Shown: positions 45,537-61,000, counted from the stretch's first letter. The stretch is DNA of 64,000 nucleotides from Mangifera indica (GCF_011075055.1 NC_058155.1:12743537-12807536), one strand, 5' to 3'. Numbers and translations are program-made. Notes: generated by a model from the sequence alone, not told the origin.

Positions 45537-47734
45537 GACGGCGAGCATGACATGGAAGTTGATACTGCAACATCTTCTGCCCAAACTCCAGGAAAATACT
45601 TGTTGCCGGAGCTTGAAATCTATCGCTACTTGCTGGTTCTTCTATTTCTGATTGATCAGAAAAAATATGATAAGGTTGGTTGATTATGAATGCCTTAGAT
45701 ATGGTCCATTTTGGTTGAAACAATCAAGTTGGTTATATTGGTATGATACTTTCCTTTGTTTACTCTCAGGCCAAAGCTTGTTGCTCTGCAAGCATTGTTT
45801 GAATCAAGAACCTGAACAGAAGAACTATTGATTTCCTAGCATCTAGATTGTACTTCTATTATTCGTATAGCTATGAGCTCACTGGTGATCTTGCTGAAAT
45901 TCGTGGGTGAGCAATCCATTGCCCCGTATTTTTCCTTTGTAACTGTAATACGTGACTCTCTCAAATCCCTGCATGTACGAAGTTCATATAAAGCTCCTGT
46001 ATGTGTGCTTTTAATGTCTGTTTGTAATTATTTATGCTTCCCTACAATTTGCCTACATAGAGTTTGACAACATTGTTCAAATCTTCTTTTCAGCAACCTC
46101 CTTGCCTTGCATCACATTGCCACTTTGCGCCATGATGAGTTGGGTCAGGTCTGAATCAAACCAGTGACTGGTTTTCAGTGTCGAGGATTTTGAATCTCAT
46201 CAGTGATATAATGAGTTATGCAGGAAACACTTTTGAACCTGTTACTTTGTAACTACCTCCATTGTAACCTTTATGATCAAGTTGAGAAGCTGAGGTTGAA
46301 CGTGTGATACCCTTAGGCAAATCCCATATCGGCAAAACACAGGAAAAATGTTGGGTTTGTCTGTACTTTATCTAAATTCCTTAAACTGTTAAGATGTATT
46401 TTGGGTTATAAAACCCAGAAGCAAAACCGAAATATACAATATCTTGACAATAGATCAGGTTATTAGCCCAAAGATGTTACAAAAATCACCACTATTTGAA
46501 GCACACTCAAACCAACAGGTAGGTCATCATATTTTTAGGGAACTCATACAAGATGTGTTTTTTAGGTTACTTGATGGATGAAAGGAGCTGTCATTAAGAT
46601 TACGCTCTTGTTCTGTGTTAGATTTATAATAAGTTTTAAAAGGATTACTTTTGATGCGGGCTTTAGGGGCCTCCTACTCTTAATTTGCCGCATAATATGG
46701 CTGCGTGTGTTTTATAATTTCTAGGCATATACATTGTTGTTTGCTATCTGCTGGCCTTCACCATTACTGTTCTCTGCATTGAATCTCTCTGGTAGGTGGT
46801 GACTGAGATTGTGTATGTTTGTCTTTTCATTGGTGTCGACAGTAATTATTTTCTGCGCAGTTCTGTCAATATCTCTTTTATCTTGGGAAGATTCGGACAA
46901 TTCAGTTGGAGTATACTGATGCAAAGGAGATTCTGCTGCTCTTGGCTTCAGAATTCAACGTAACAAGTGGGCTACATTAGTCTGCTTACTGTTGAAGGAA
47001 ATACCTGAAAGGAACATCTTTATGCTGAAAAGGATGGAAAAGGCGTTGAGGCCGTATTTTGAGCTTACAAATGTAATTCTAACTTGTCCATGTATTATAT
47101 TATTGGAAATTATATTGAAGTTCCAAGTTTGTTACAAATCTTAGGTGGTGACCATGCCAAATGGTACTTCCAGCAAGTTATTTGCTCTGTTTTGGATGAA
47201 TATTTAGTAAAATTTTTAGTTAAAACTTGCAGGCTGTACGGATTGGTGACTTGGAAATGTTTAGGGCGATCACAGAAAAGTTTGCTGGCACCTTCAATGC
47301 TCTGGCAGAACACACAATCTAATTGTTCAGCTGCGTCATAATGTGATTAGAACTGGGTTACGCAACAAAAACATCTCTTATTCCCGCACCTCACTTGCAG
47401 ATGTTTCTAAAAAACTGAAGTTGGACTCCGTAAATCCAGTTGCAGATGCTGAAAGCATTGTGGCCAAGGCTATTCGTGATGGTGCAATAGATGCCACATC
47501 GGATCATGCAAATGAGTGGAAGGTATCTAAGGAGACCGGAGACGTTTATTCAACAAATAAGCCTCAAGTCAAGAATTGCGTTTTGTCTTACTATGCACAA
47601 TGAAGCAATTCGGGCTTTGTGCTTCCCCCAAATACGCACAAGGAGAAGGAAAGCACAGAGAAGAGGAGAGAAAGGCAACACAGGAAGAAGAACTTGCAAA
47701 GCATATTGCTGAGGAGGAGGATGATGACTTCTGA
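45537..47734 (+). pseudogene. RPN3: RPN3 (26S proteasome non-ATPase subunit 3) pseudogene
   Basis: Non-processed, 5'-truncated copy of the 19S lid subunit RPN3/PSMD3. Recognisable exons: 45537-45674 (DMEVDTATSSAQ..LPELEIYRYLLVLLFLIDQ), 45770-45906 (TIDFLASRLYFYYSYSYELT), 46094 to about 46147 (NLLALHHIATLRHDELGQ), 46224-46294, about 46470-46518, 46861-47072 and about 47233-47734, separated by introns with mostly intact GT/AG ends. Breaks: in-frame TGA at 45800-45802; a deletion with frameshift near 46930-46945; a shift near 47300-47310; a deletion near 47567; loss of one C in a run near 47625; the first exon(s) absent. The C-terminus still ends EEEDDDF and a stop in one of the frames. It lies next to the Alba gene, as the functional RPN3 genes do in Arabidopsis, so this looks like decay in place. 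Confidence 0.9.
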
Positions 47735-49363
47735 GAATGGTGCAGGTGCAATTGTGTTTTATTGTTGCATAGATACATCTCTAATAGTATTTCTCAATCT
47801 TTAATCAATGGTGACTAATCAGTTCATTGTAATGAATATATTACTTAAAATTTTGTTTTTAATCTTCATTTAGCATTATGGTGTTGAATTTTTTTATGAA
47901 CCTCTCAACTAGGAGTGATTTTAAATTATCGATTTTAAATAAAGGTTAATTTGAACTTAACTCTAATTCAAAATAATTAATTTGAATTGATCTATTAGTA
48001 ACATCAGAGAAAAGAAATCATTATTGAAAAAAAGTATTAAAAAAAAAGAATTATTGGCAAGACATTAAACTTGAGATCAACTAGTCAAGCTCATGTTGCA
48101 ATTGCTAAAGTTTAAACAAATTTGAATAGATAAAAAATCTCCTAATAATATCAAATATCTCTAATTGAATCAGGCCCTACTTATAGCTGATTGTTTTCAA
48201 ATAATGAAACAAAGTCAACACTAAATGTCTAGGCTGGTAGCCTGGTAGTTGGCCAGTCTGCCCTAAAATCATGTCCCAAGAAACGCATAATAACTGTTCC
48301 ATAATATTTGGCAATTGTATAGCAATTAATTGGAGCACTTATTATTTTTCTCTTCAAATTCACTTTATATAGGTTTCAAAAGGTGATCCTACAACTTCAA
48401 ATTTGAAATTCCTCTGGTTTTCCTGTGCATAATATGAAAGCATTATTGTGCAAGAGAGTCTATTGAAATTAATAGTAGACTAATTTTGTCAATGTAACTG
48501 AATGAGAAAAAGATAAATGAATAAGATATTTTTAACATACCACCTGTATGACAACCTGTCCTGCCTTTATTTATTTTATGTTCATGGGATGTCCTTTTGC
48601 AAGTTTATTTAGTAAGGAGGAGGAGTTCACCGTGTTACAAGAAATCTATCTAAAAGCTTAAAAGTTAGTGGGAGACTAGTGAGTGATAGAACAAATAAAT
48701 TCTGAGTAATTCATCTTGTTAATGAAGTCGTTAATACTGATAGGGACCAAACCATAGGTTGTGAAGATGAGAAATTTTGACCCAATTTGCGTCACGCAAC
48801 AATGCTTTTCCGGTTCAACCTATTCACCCAAACCAAAATATTCTTCCACACAGCTTTGTAGGGTCAATATGCTACACTCTGCTTGACCTGACCTCCAATA
48901 ATGCCTAAAAAATAATTCTGCTGAAGAAGGTGTAGGTGTCTTCATAGAATGGATCATGTTCTCAATACGATTGAGTGTCTTCTAACCCGTTAACACCGGA
49001 CATAAACATGACTAATTGTTTATCTTCTTTCTAGTTGCTTCTTTAACACTCCTTATAATTGTCACCGAAAAAGCTGCCCATGAATGGAATATTTAACTGT
49101 AATCCAAAAGTACACATCAAAGTGTTTCTTCTCTCTTCAAAGTCAAAGTCTGAACAAATTAAATTTGCCAATTAGCCTGAACTGTCTTCCTGGTGAGGAT
49201 GCTTCATAGCTACTCCACTAAACAGTGTTCTTGATTACCAAATTTGTTAACAACCATATCCTCACTGACAACTCCAAGCTCCATTACTCTCTCTTCTCTG
49301 CCTGCTCTATAAATACCGTTTGCCCTTTCGTCTGTTTCCTCAAATTCTCTAAAATCTTCAACC
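47735..49363. other. spacer between RPN3 pseudogene and peroxidase gene
   Basis: AT-rich, with AATTTGAATTGA-type decayed repeats at about 47930-48130. The peroxidase promoter occupies the last few hundred bases. No other gene or clear element seen. Confidence 0.65.
49308..49314 (+). promoter_or_regulatory. TATA box of the peroxidase gene
   Basis: CTCTATAAATAC lies about 50 bases before the start codon, giving a short leader of roughly 20-25 bases. This fits a strong TATA-type, tissue-regulated plant promoter. Confidence 0.6.
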
Positions 49364-51307
<1,944 letters not shown>

Positions 51308-52379
51308 TGAGCAAGGCCGTTCGCTGAGATTTGTTTTTTCGATTTTATGATGGCAAATTTAGTTATTTGATTGATGAAAGCATTAAGGTTGATGTTATAT
51401 TTGGATTTGCAGTCATATGAATGTGATTGTTTTATGGGAAATTACTATATTTATTTGGTTGTTACATGTTCCTTTGAAGTAGGGCTGGTGCTGAGCCTGC
51501 TTGGCTAGAAAATGCTTGACTCGAGTTCGTATGGGTCAAGCTTGAGTCAAACATGAGCTAAGGTTTTTGGCTTATTTGGAAATCACATAGAACTTGATAA
51601 AAATGTCGCCTCGATGCTAACAATAATGTTGTTCCAATTATTATTAAAACAAGTCACAATAATGAGCTAAAAATACTATTCAAGCTTTTAACTTTCAACC
51701 GAAGCTAATCTCTAATTTCTCTAAATCCTAATTTAATGAATTTGAGCTAATCTTGAGCTGTTCTATTATACACTTGAGTCAAACTCAAGTTAACCTATGT
51801 TCAAGTTTACCTAAACTAGAATCAAATGGGTTTTGATCTCAAAAACAAGTTTGATTAACTTCAAATTTGTTATCAAACTTGTTTAGATCAAACTAGAATT
51901 AAGTTCAAGTAAAAAGAGTAGATTTATTTATAAAATCAAATTAAATTTGAATTAGACAAAGTTTAGCTTAAGAGTCTAATAATAACTTGATTTGATTCGG
52001 GTATAATTCAGCTCATTTCGAATCATATCAGACAGTTGTCAAAAGAATTTAAATCACATTAAATAATTGTTAAAAGATTCTGAACCAGGGCAAACGACTC
52101 CATCCACCTTAAGGACCACCCGTAAGAACCAGGCCCACTGCTTGCTCTATTCCACATGAAATGTTTGAAAAACAATACAAACGAAATTTAATCTGAAGCC
52201 CAAATTGAAATAGCCCAATAGCTCTGTTAACTTTGATCCGGGTCGTTTGCTGGTCCGGAAATCCAAACAGAGCTTTGCTGTCAAGAGTCGAAGATATGAT
52301 TGAACGGGAATGACTGAGAAGACGGCCTTTTTTTAATATTGTACGGACAGCGACTTCGATTATTTCAGTTTAGGTTTCA
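51308..52379. other. spacer between peroxidase and Abitram-like genes
   Basis: Mostly family 3 type repeat debris: about 51482-52030 begins near AGGGCTGGTGCTGAGCC and is filled with GAGCTAA, TTCAAGTT and AAACTTGTTTAGATCAAACT-like words. The Abitram-like promoter (GC-richer, about 52230-52379) follows. Confidence 0.6.
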
Positions 52380-54359
52380 ATGAGCGACCACGGCGTCAGC
52401 CAAACAAACAATTCAGAAACCGAAGAGGAGGAGTTGCGTAGGCTTCTGGTCCCCGATATACACGATCTTCCTCTAACGCCTCCCTCTGCCGTTGATTTCA
52501 ACTTCGTCGCCTACTTTTCGCCAGGTTCCTTCCTTGATTATCAATTGCTTGATAGAAATCATTTTCCAAACCATTAAGATTTCAGTATTCATTTACGACT
52601 TTTTAAAAAAAATTATTTTGTATAGACTTTATAAAACCAGGACATGATCAATACGTTTATCGCCATGCGAACGGGTGAGTTAGATTTGTTTTCTAAGTCA
52701 TATTTTATTTGGCAAGTGTCTGAACTGGATAATCTAATTATTGACTTTTTTTTTTCTTTTTAATGTTTAAAGTTTGTGCGTAATCGGTTTGGCTCCTACC
52801 CATGTGGCTTTTAAGGATGAAGGTGGAATCACCGCTGTTGATTTCAACGTTGGGAAGTCTGATCGTAGTAACTTTAAGGTCACCGGGAAGCGAAAGAAGG
52901 TCTTTTTTTACGGTGCTGTTGATAGTGTATCTCTGAGTTGAACTTTGTAATTAACCATTTTATATGAAGTCTTTTTGAGGTGTATAAGAGTAACACTACC
53001 TGTGCCAACTATGAGTACAAAATGTTGATGTGTCGTTATGTGATTGAGCATTATTTTATCTCTAATTTAAAATCAATCACACAATGACACATAAGTGTTT
53101 ATACCCGTGGTTGTATCTATTGATAGTGGATGTAGTATTATTTGGTGTTTAATGTCACTTATAAATGCTAATGATGCGAAAGATTCATTTTTTAACTAGT
53201 GAATTTGAAAGATTAGTGCATATTGTGACCAAAGTTTGTGTTATTTGTTTTATATGTTGTTTTGTAGAATGCTCAACACTTTGAGTCGAACACTGCTTTA
53301 TGTAAAGTTTGTACCAGTAATGAGTCTTACATTGTGAGGTAAAGTTACTTGTACTGCCTTCTTATTAATTGTGAGTGCTATGTTGTTTCTTCTTCGGTTG
53401 TTTTGCTATGAATTGAAAATTAAAAGTTTTAATGGCATTTTGCAGGTGTTGTGTTAAGGGCTCACTGTTGGAAGTGAATGATCGATTGATTAAACAGCCG
53501 GGATTGCTCAATACATCGGTGAGAATAACTTATGAATAGTAATGTTTCAGTAGATGATGCAAAATTTTGCAAGAGTGGATAGTGCTTTTTAGTGATTGCA
53601 ATAGTAATATACCTGTGATTTCTCAACCACTTATTATCTTCCAACTCAACACTACCCTGTTATTTCATTGTAGTTCATAAGCCATCTTATCTTTTGGATA
53701 TCTCTTGTTTATAAGTTGTGGACAAATAGCCCAAACTTAATGGTAACCAGCCTAGGAGAATTGTTTCTTTTCTGATAAATTTATTAGCAGAAAAGAAATT
53801 CTCCTAGAAATAATGGATTTTTTTAATTCAGTCTTGTTAAAGAATTTTAAATAGCAACAAATTATTTGTCCTTGTAGAAATTTTCAAGAAATATTGGTTG
53901 TGAGGAGTTAACTATTAACTATCTTCTTCTATTCATAAGCTTGTATCATTTATTTGTTGCTTACTGCAATGCTATCTAGTATAATGGTAGTCATGCCATG
54001 TTTTTGAGATTAAGTTGCCTATTGTCTTTTTGGCAACAGGGCTGGGTCTGTTGTGTTTTTATTTGCTGTAGCAAAGTTTGTACATATGATGATTATTTGT
54101 CAATGACAGATGATAGATACCACTTATAGCTAACTTGTAGTTGATGTGCTGTTAAATGGAACTGCAATTATCAATTTGGTTATCTCTTGCACCAGAATAG
54201 CTTCAACGTTGTGATTAACTTTGTTCATTCTCGACTAAATTCCAGGCAGATAGAGAAGGGTACATTGCCATAATCATGCCAAAACCAGCAGATTGGCTGA
54301 AGATCAAGAACTCATTATTAAGCAGTGAAGAATACAAGAAAATGAGAGAAGCTAGCTAA
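52380..54359 (+). CDS. Abitram/FAM206-like single-hybrid-motif protein, 6 exons
   Basis: Exons 52380-52524, 52626-52674, 52773-52899, 53268-53338, 53446-53518 and 54246-54359 join in phase to 192 residues. After an acidic N-terminus (ETEEEELRRLLVPD) comes FVAYFSPDFIKPGHDQYVYR, then CVIGLAPTHVAF, KVTGKRKK, the CKVCTSNESYIVRCCVKG beta-barrel region with LLEVNDRLI, and ADREGYIAIIMPK near the end. This matches the FAM206/Abitram family (animal Simiate), which has a lipoyl/biotinyl-like single-hybrid fold and in animals is linked to actin and transcription. The plant role is unknown. The Arabidopsis counterpart (At1g75980, from memory) adjoins RPN3, consistent with the pseudogene upstream. Confidence 0.85.
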
Positions 54360-55337
54360 ATTACTGGAACATCTGAAGAAAACCAGATATTCATCCTCCC
54401 AAAGTATATGCATTTCAGATTCCCCATCATCAGTTATTTCATGAGCCTCCCCAGAGAGAGCTAGCAACTTATAACATGCTTGATGGTATTTATTCTGATA
54501 GCATCGTCTAATCTTATTTGGTGAGGATGTTTTGTGTTGTGACATTTGTATTTTATGCTGAATCTTCTTTTTTTCCATGCCTTGATTAAGATATCATGGT
54601 CAAACTAACTTTTTTTAAATCCAATTCTTAGCAAGCAGCAGTCTTTGATCTTAATATATACCGCTTTCTTTAATCAGTTGTTATTGTTAAGTGATTAATA
54701 CCTTCTTGCTAAAAAAAAATGGCTTGTATTATGCATTGGTGATGCACTAATTTGCATAAAGTTCAATTGAATCAGGCTGGCATTCAGCTGCCTTCGGGAA
54801 ACAGGGAAAAGGGCTCAAGGAAGAAAAGTTAGGTGTTCGTTTAAGCTAAGAAATCTTAAGCCCAGAAAGAAAAGATACATTTCAGGGCAAAACCCACTGA
54901 GACAAAACAACAAAATTGATCGGTTGTTACTCTATGTCAAATTTAGAACTGTCATTTCTTTCGGTGATATGTGATTGTTAATATACAAATTAATATTTAT
55001 TAATGTAAATATCATTAATCTATATAGTTAGTGGGATCAGTTGACCCGTGGATTCTCCAGAATCTTTTTGAATGGCATCAGGCAATAGTGTAAAAAACGT
55101 TACTAATGACTAGGGTTGCTTTTGAATCCTAAATTAAGCCCCTTCTAATCCTTGGTATGATTATCTTTGCTTTCACTCATGGATTTCCGCACAGAAACAC
55201 ATCATTTATAGACATAGGTTTTAGTTGAAGTAATTGAGCTACAGTCCTATTGATAACATGATAAGATAAGCTTAAATTTATTGCAACCAACCAAGGCATC
55301 GAAATTTGACAGAAGCAGAGAGCCGAGCATGCAAAGC
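54360..55337. other. spacer between convergent Abitram-like and CAD genes
   Basis: 3' flanks of two genes plus about 500 bases of AT-rich sequence. No credible gene or repeat boundary seen. Confidence 0.65.
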
Positions 55338-58062
55338 TTAATGAATATTGGCTGAGTCCTCCCCAGCAATGTCGATTACAAAGCGATATCTGACATCATT
55401 TCTTGCAAGGCGATCAAGGGCTTCATTGATTTGGTCTGGTTTTATGACCTCAATGTTGCATGTAATGTTGTACTTACCACACACATCCATCATCTCCTGC
55501 GTCTCCTTCATTCCACCTATTATGCTGCCCTTTACACTTCTCTTGCCTGCCATTGAGAAAAAGACAAGAATCAGACTCTTGCTTGCTTGTATTGTATGAG
55601 GTAAAGCACAAATTTGAATGGTGATTTACCGAATATCAAGGGAAATGCAGGAAGTTCAAGGGGCTTGTCTGGTGCAGCTACAAAAGATAATGTCCCATTC
55701 ACCTTGAGCAGTTCTAAAATTGGTCCAAGAGAGTGCTTCGCTGCCACCGTGTCCAATATGAAATCCAGAGTTCTCGTCCCTGCCTGCCATACCAGATGCC
55801 ACCCACTTTGAGACAACAGCCATCAGGTTAACGTTATTTTATTTAGCAGTTTGGTTTTGCTGGCAAGTTAAGTCTAGAAATGTGCCAAGCTCGAGAACAC
55901 CAATTCCTAGGCCAAAATTTAAATGCATGTAAATGCAGGTTGATTCAAGCCAGGATTGGATTAAAATGTATGATTATCTCAAATTAATTATATTTAAATT
56001 AAAAGTTTCAAATCAACTATTTGGTTGGTTTAACTTTTTTACTTATTTAATGATATTATTTATTTATTGGTGACATTTTTCACTCATTTGGTGGTAATAT
56101 TCATTATCTCACTATAATTAGTGTTTTGACGACACTTATTTATTATGAATTCTAACCAAGATCAAATCAATTCTTTTTTAGAGTCGATTCAAATTAGATT
56201 TATTCTTTCATATTGTATGTTAATGTGTTGTTTATGATTGTATTTGATTCAGGTATGATGTAAACAAAACCTAATTTATGATTGGTTTAAATTCAAAATG
56301 TTAGCTTAACATCGGTGTTAAATTGACAAAGCTTAAACTCAATTTTCTTTTTTACTCTATTTTAGCCCAAATCCATATTTATAAAGACAATAGGCATGTC
56401 AAAGGCAAACAAACCTTCATTTGTTCTTCATTGAAACTGACGATGAAATCATCTGCACCCAAAAACTCTCTGGCCTCTTTTTCCTTGGAGGGCGAGGTGC
56501 TGATGACTGTTACATGATGACCAAATGCCTTCCCGAATTTTATTGCCACATGTCCTAGGCCCCCCAGACCGACCACTCCTATCTTTTTTCCAGGTGACTC
56601 TGTCAAATTATTGTCTTTCAAAGAGGTGAACACTGTTATTCCAGCGCACAACAGCGGTGCTGTAGCAGCCATAGACAAATTCTCCGGTAGGTGCACCACA
56701 TATCTTCATGAGATTAAAAAAAGTAAATAGGCTTGGTTCATAAGTTAACTGACATTTTAAAAAAAGAACCCTTATAGATGAATACAATATTATTATGTTA
56801 ATAGCCGTAGACCCAATAACTCAATTTGAATTTATAAAATTCAATTTGAGCTACTGATGAAGGCTTTGGAGAAGTAGTCAAAAAGCTTAAGAGAAGAAGA
56901 AAATAGTCATTGAAATTGATGAAGAAGTAAAATTACAGAGAAAGCTACTAAAGGAGAAAGATTGTCTAAAAATATAAAAAATTATTTAAAAAATAAATAT
57001 GAGCTAGTAGACCCAATAACTCAATTTGAATTTATAGAATTCAATTTGAGCTAGTGATGAAGGCTTTGGAGAATTAAAGATACTTTTGTTAGAATTAGAT
57101 TAATATTGAGTTGAACATTGTGACCATGTTGACTTTGTTCGGTCAACCCTGATTCTATAAAAATAATACTATGTCGTGACCCAATTGAAAATGTATAATA
57201 TATTTAGATATGAGAATGTGTCATGTTAGACCAAACCAACGTTCCGTACAGCCCGGCCCACAAGCAGCCTGTGGCACGGCACAGCCCATTTAGTGTTGAG
57301 AAAGATAGTGCTACGTTGCTGTCATCAATTATTTAAGTGATGTGTCATGAACTAGTGCGGGGAGAAAGGTACCCGTAAGGCTGAAATTTATGGAGCTTAA
57401 GTCCAACAATGGAAGATTACCTGTGATCTGCAACTAGCATTTCAGAGTAGCCGCCATAAGTGATACTACCATCCCAGAAGATGCCATTATACACAAATTG
57501 GAGCTGATCGCAGTAGTTCTCTTGCGAGCTTTTGCAAAACTCACACTTCAAACAAGATGCCGCTATACATCCAACCCCCACCTTATCTCCTATCTTGAAA
57601 CTCTTTACGTTGCTTCCAACCTTTGTAACCACCCCAGTAATTTCATGCCTGCAGAAGACAAGTCGACAACTCAATCCGCCATCAACACCTATAAAAGAAG
57701 CTTAAAGAAAATAAATAATAACGGTTTTATGTGAGCTTGCTTGTAGATTATATTTATTACCCTGGAACAACAGGATACATGGTGATGCCCCAGTCGTTTC
57801 TGACGTGATGGAGATCGGTATGGCAGATCCCACAATACATAATCTTTATGGTGACATCGTCGACGCCGTTCTCTCTAGTATTTACAAAGGAAAACTGTTA
57901 GTTTGAGAATTGAAACTACTGCAGCTTTGATGCGTACATGTGATGAGTGTTATTATAGTATTTATACCTTCGCTTGAATATGTAAGGGGTGATCTTGCCG
58001 GACGGATCATGAGCTGCCCAGCCAGCCACCGTCTGGGTGTGATTTGGAGTAGTTTGAGCCAT
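55338..58062 (-). CDS. cinnamyl alcohol dehydrogenase-family oxidoreductase, 6 exons
   Basis: Minus-strand exons 57968-58062, 57761-57874, 57421-57648, 56415-56703, 55630-55783 and 55338-55546 join in phase to 362 residues, the usual MDR/CAD length. Catalytic zinc ligands are C49 (CGICHTD), H71-E72 (PGHEITGVV) and C165 (PLLCAGITV). The structural zinc site is C102-x2-C105-x2-C108-x7-C116. The nucleotide fold is GLGGLG at 191-196, with STSPSK after strand 2 favouring NADP(H). Substrate is uncertain: it belongs to the broad CAD/ELI3/mannitol-dehydrogenase-like clade acting on aromatic or terpenoid alcohol/aldehyde pairs, and is not clearly the lignin CAD4/5 type. Segments such as VYNGIFWDGSITYGGYSEML and the acidic-polar end GEDSANIH can place it by phylogeny. 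Intron 3 carries a 67-bp direct repeat. Confidence 0.9.
56807..57073. repeat. 67-bp direct repeat, copies 200 bp apart (CAD intron 3)
   Basis: Copies at 56807-56873 and 57007-57073 start GTAGACCCAATAACTCAATT and end AGGCTTTGGAGAA. I count two mismatches. The offset is exactly 200 bases. The intervening sequence (AAAAGCTTAAGAGAAGAAGA...) is AG-rich. Confidence 0.9.
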
Positions 58063-61000
58063 TAAATTTGACTGACTTCCAATCCCATTAAATGCATTCT
58101 CACAACTTTATAAGAAAATTCTTTCACCCTAATCTTCTTCTAGCATTCCCACCAAACTTTCAAACCTTGCATACGTGATGGATAGAGTTGATTTAAGTCC
58201 AATTAGGTCAAAAAGCTAGTTCTCAATAAGGTGTGAAAATGAGAGATTTGAGTCATATAAAAGTTAATAATTACTTAAAAAAAACTCGGATTTGAATTTA
58301 TATTTGGTTTAAGCAAATCACATTTGAGCTAAAATTATAATGTAGTAACTTTATTTTAGTTTTAAGGTTAATTAATGATTCTTCATCAACTATTCTTTTT
58401 ATTCGACTTCTTATTTTGATGGATTTATTTCTTTTTTTCTAATGTCATTGTTTACTATTATAATTGGATCAAGCCAATTTGAGAATCATTGATAATTTTT
58501 TGCTTTAAACTAACTATCTTTTGGATTTAATTATATTATAACCCACATGTGATTTTAGCTAGTTCGAGTTCAAAATCATAGATACTTTAGAGTTGATATG
58601 GAGCCTCAATTTTATGAATTGAACATAAATCAAGTTAAAAAAAATTTCCCTAATTAATCCCAAATTGACCCTTACTCAAGCTCACATATAATCAAATCTA
58701 GCCCTAGCAACCAGCTACAGGCCTCCTAAATTTGGTTGAGCACAAACTTGGCAATTACATTTCAAGTCACCTTGCATATGTTTTGGGAACACTTAAATTT
58801 GTAGAGATTTTCAATTTAGAATAAAATTTATCCAATCCAATTACGGGATAAACCACAAATTTTAAGTATTTATATATATATATATATTATTATTATTATC
58901 ATTTTATTATATGTCTTTTAATTTTTATATGATATATCTTAATTGGGACCACCAGAGTAAGATTCTACCTAAGCTAAACTAAAATTCAACTAAATTTAAA
59001 TTTAGCTTGGTTGATGAACAGATGAACTCGAGCTCGAGCTTGGATTCAACGAGCTAAGAAAATAGCTGCTCAAGCTCGAGCTTGCGAGCTAATGAGCTTC
59101 TCACGGGTTGTTTGCAGTTCCTTTTGGTATAGAACAAATAAATCGAAAATGTTTTCTTAATCAAAACAACATCGTCTGATGGACAAAACCCTTAAATTAA
59201 AAACCCTAATTAATTAGGGTGATACAAGAAGATTGAAGAAGAGAAGGCCAAAAGCAAGAAGACTGAAGAAGAGAAGACCAAAATTATGGTGAGATTAGGG
59301 TGAAGCAATGATGGAGTCGATTGGAATAAGCATCGTCTGACGGAGATGAAGACTGATAAGACTGAGATTTGAGAAAGCTGAGAGAAGAAGGAGAAGAGCA
59401 GAAGCCTGAAGGGAAGATGCACATGTGAAGGCTTGAACGGTGAAGCAAGGGAAAAAGGAAATTTTAACTTTCACCCTAATTTTTTACTGAAACAACGTGA
59501 TCCACTTAATGAGTCTGATGACACTTGGACAGCTCAACCGGCTTGAGAGCTGCACGAATTGCTCGGTTATACTGTTTAGACTTGGGCTTGAGCTCAATCT
59601 CCTTCCTACTCATTTCATTTTGGGTTTATTTGAGACGAGTTTGAACTCAAATTCGATTCGAATTTAACTCTCATAATCACAACAATTTTTGAAGCAATTG
59701 CATCATGTGATACAACACCCTTATATATTTTAAAATGGACTCCACATTTTCAGTATTTGCAATCACACCTCGTGTATGATTTGGTTTATGCGTTTCATGT
59801 CACCTTGTTCATGATTTGGTAAAGCTTAAATTTTCAGAGATTAAATCAACCACCTAATTTTTTATTTTCACATTAGATAAAATTCTATCCAATCCAATTA
59901 CGGGATGAATCACAGATTTTTTGTACTTCTGTATGCATTTGATGGTCATCTTAAGATTTCTACACGGTTTATTTGGACCTTTACCATTGAAGTAATTGCA
60001 TAATATCTGGTACAACACGCAAATATTTTAATTTTATTTTCAATATGCCTTCCACATTCCCAGCATTTAACTTAAATTTTTAGAGATTTAAATTTACAAC
60101 CTAAGTTTTGTCTTACAAATTTGATCATAAGTGTTCGTATAAGTATTTAATGATCATTTTAGGGCTTCTCTTTCAATTTATACATTGGCCAAACGACTAT
60201 TTTCCATCTAAATTTAGTTGTATTCTCGAAATCATATTTGTGAGGTTTGAAAAAATCAAAATTTTGTTTATAGGCTAACTATAATTAAAAAAAATAGAGA
60301 TAAAATCGTTATTTTACTAATAATATTATAAAAATATAAAACTGATCAATTTTCTCTTATAAATTTTAAAAACTAATAATTTCATTTTTGTTCAAAATTT
60401 TTCAATTTTAAAAAATCACATTTTTTCTCTCAAATCTAAGGTTTTTTTCTTCACCTCTCCAGTGTTAACAACCTCTCATTTTCACCTTAAAACGTCGATC
60501 GATATATGATGGTACATGATAACCTCCCCTTTTTAGATCTCTTTGTTTTTTATGAAGAGATCTAGAGAAAGGAGACATCGATTGACATTTTAGAGTGGAT
60601 AGAGAAGGTTGTCGGCATAAAAAATGGTGGTTGGAGGGAAAAAAAAAACCCCCTAGGTTTAAAGGAAAAAATATGACTTTTCAAAGTTTGAAAACTGTAA
60701 GGAAGGGTAAATTTGTTAGTTTTTAAAACTTAGGAAGAAAAATATAATAAGTTTTATATTTTTTTTAATATTATTAGTAAAATAATAATTTTACTCTTAT
60801 CTCTAACAGAAAATTTTACCCTTAGTTAATCAATAAGTGAGATTTTGAGTTTTTCAAATTTCATAAATATAACTTAGAAAATGCAACTAAACTTGAGTGG
60901 GAAATAGTACTTTGGCCTTATACATATATATGTTGACCTTAGCCATGATGACCCCGAAGCAATTGCATCATATAACAAAAGCTAGGTCAATCTCTAATTG

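Noticed and set aside
59210..59422. 70-residue minus-strand Leu/Phe/Ser frame
   Set aside because: Lies opposite an AAGAAGA-rich stretch within repeat debris; no start context or homology recognised.
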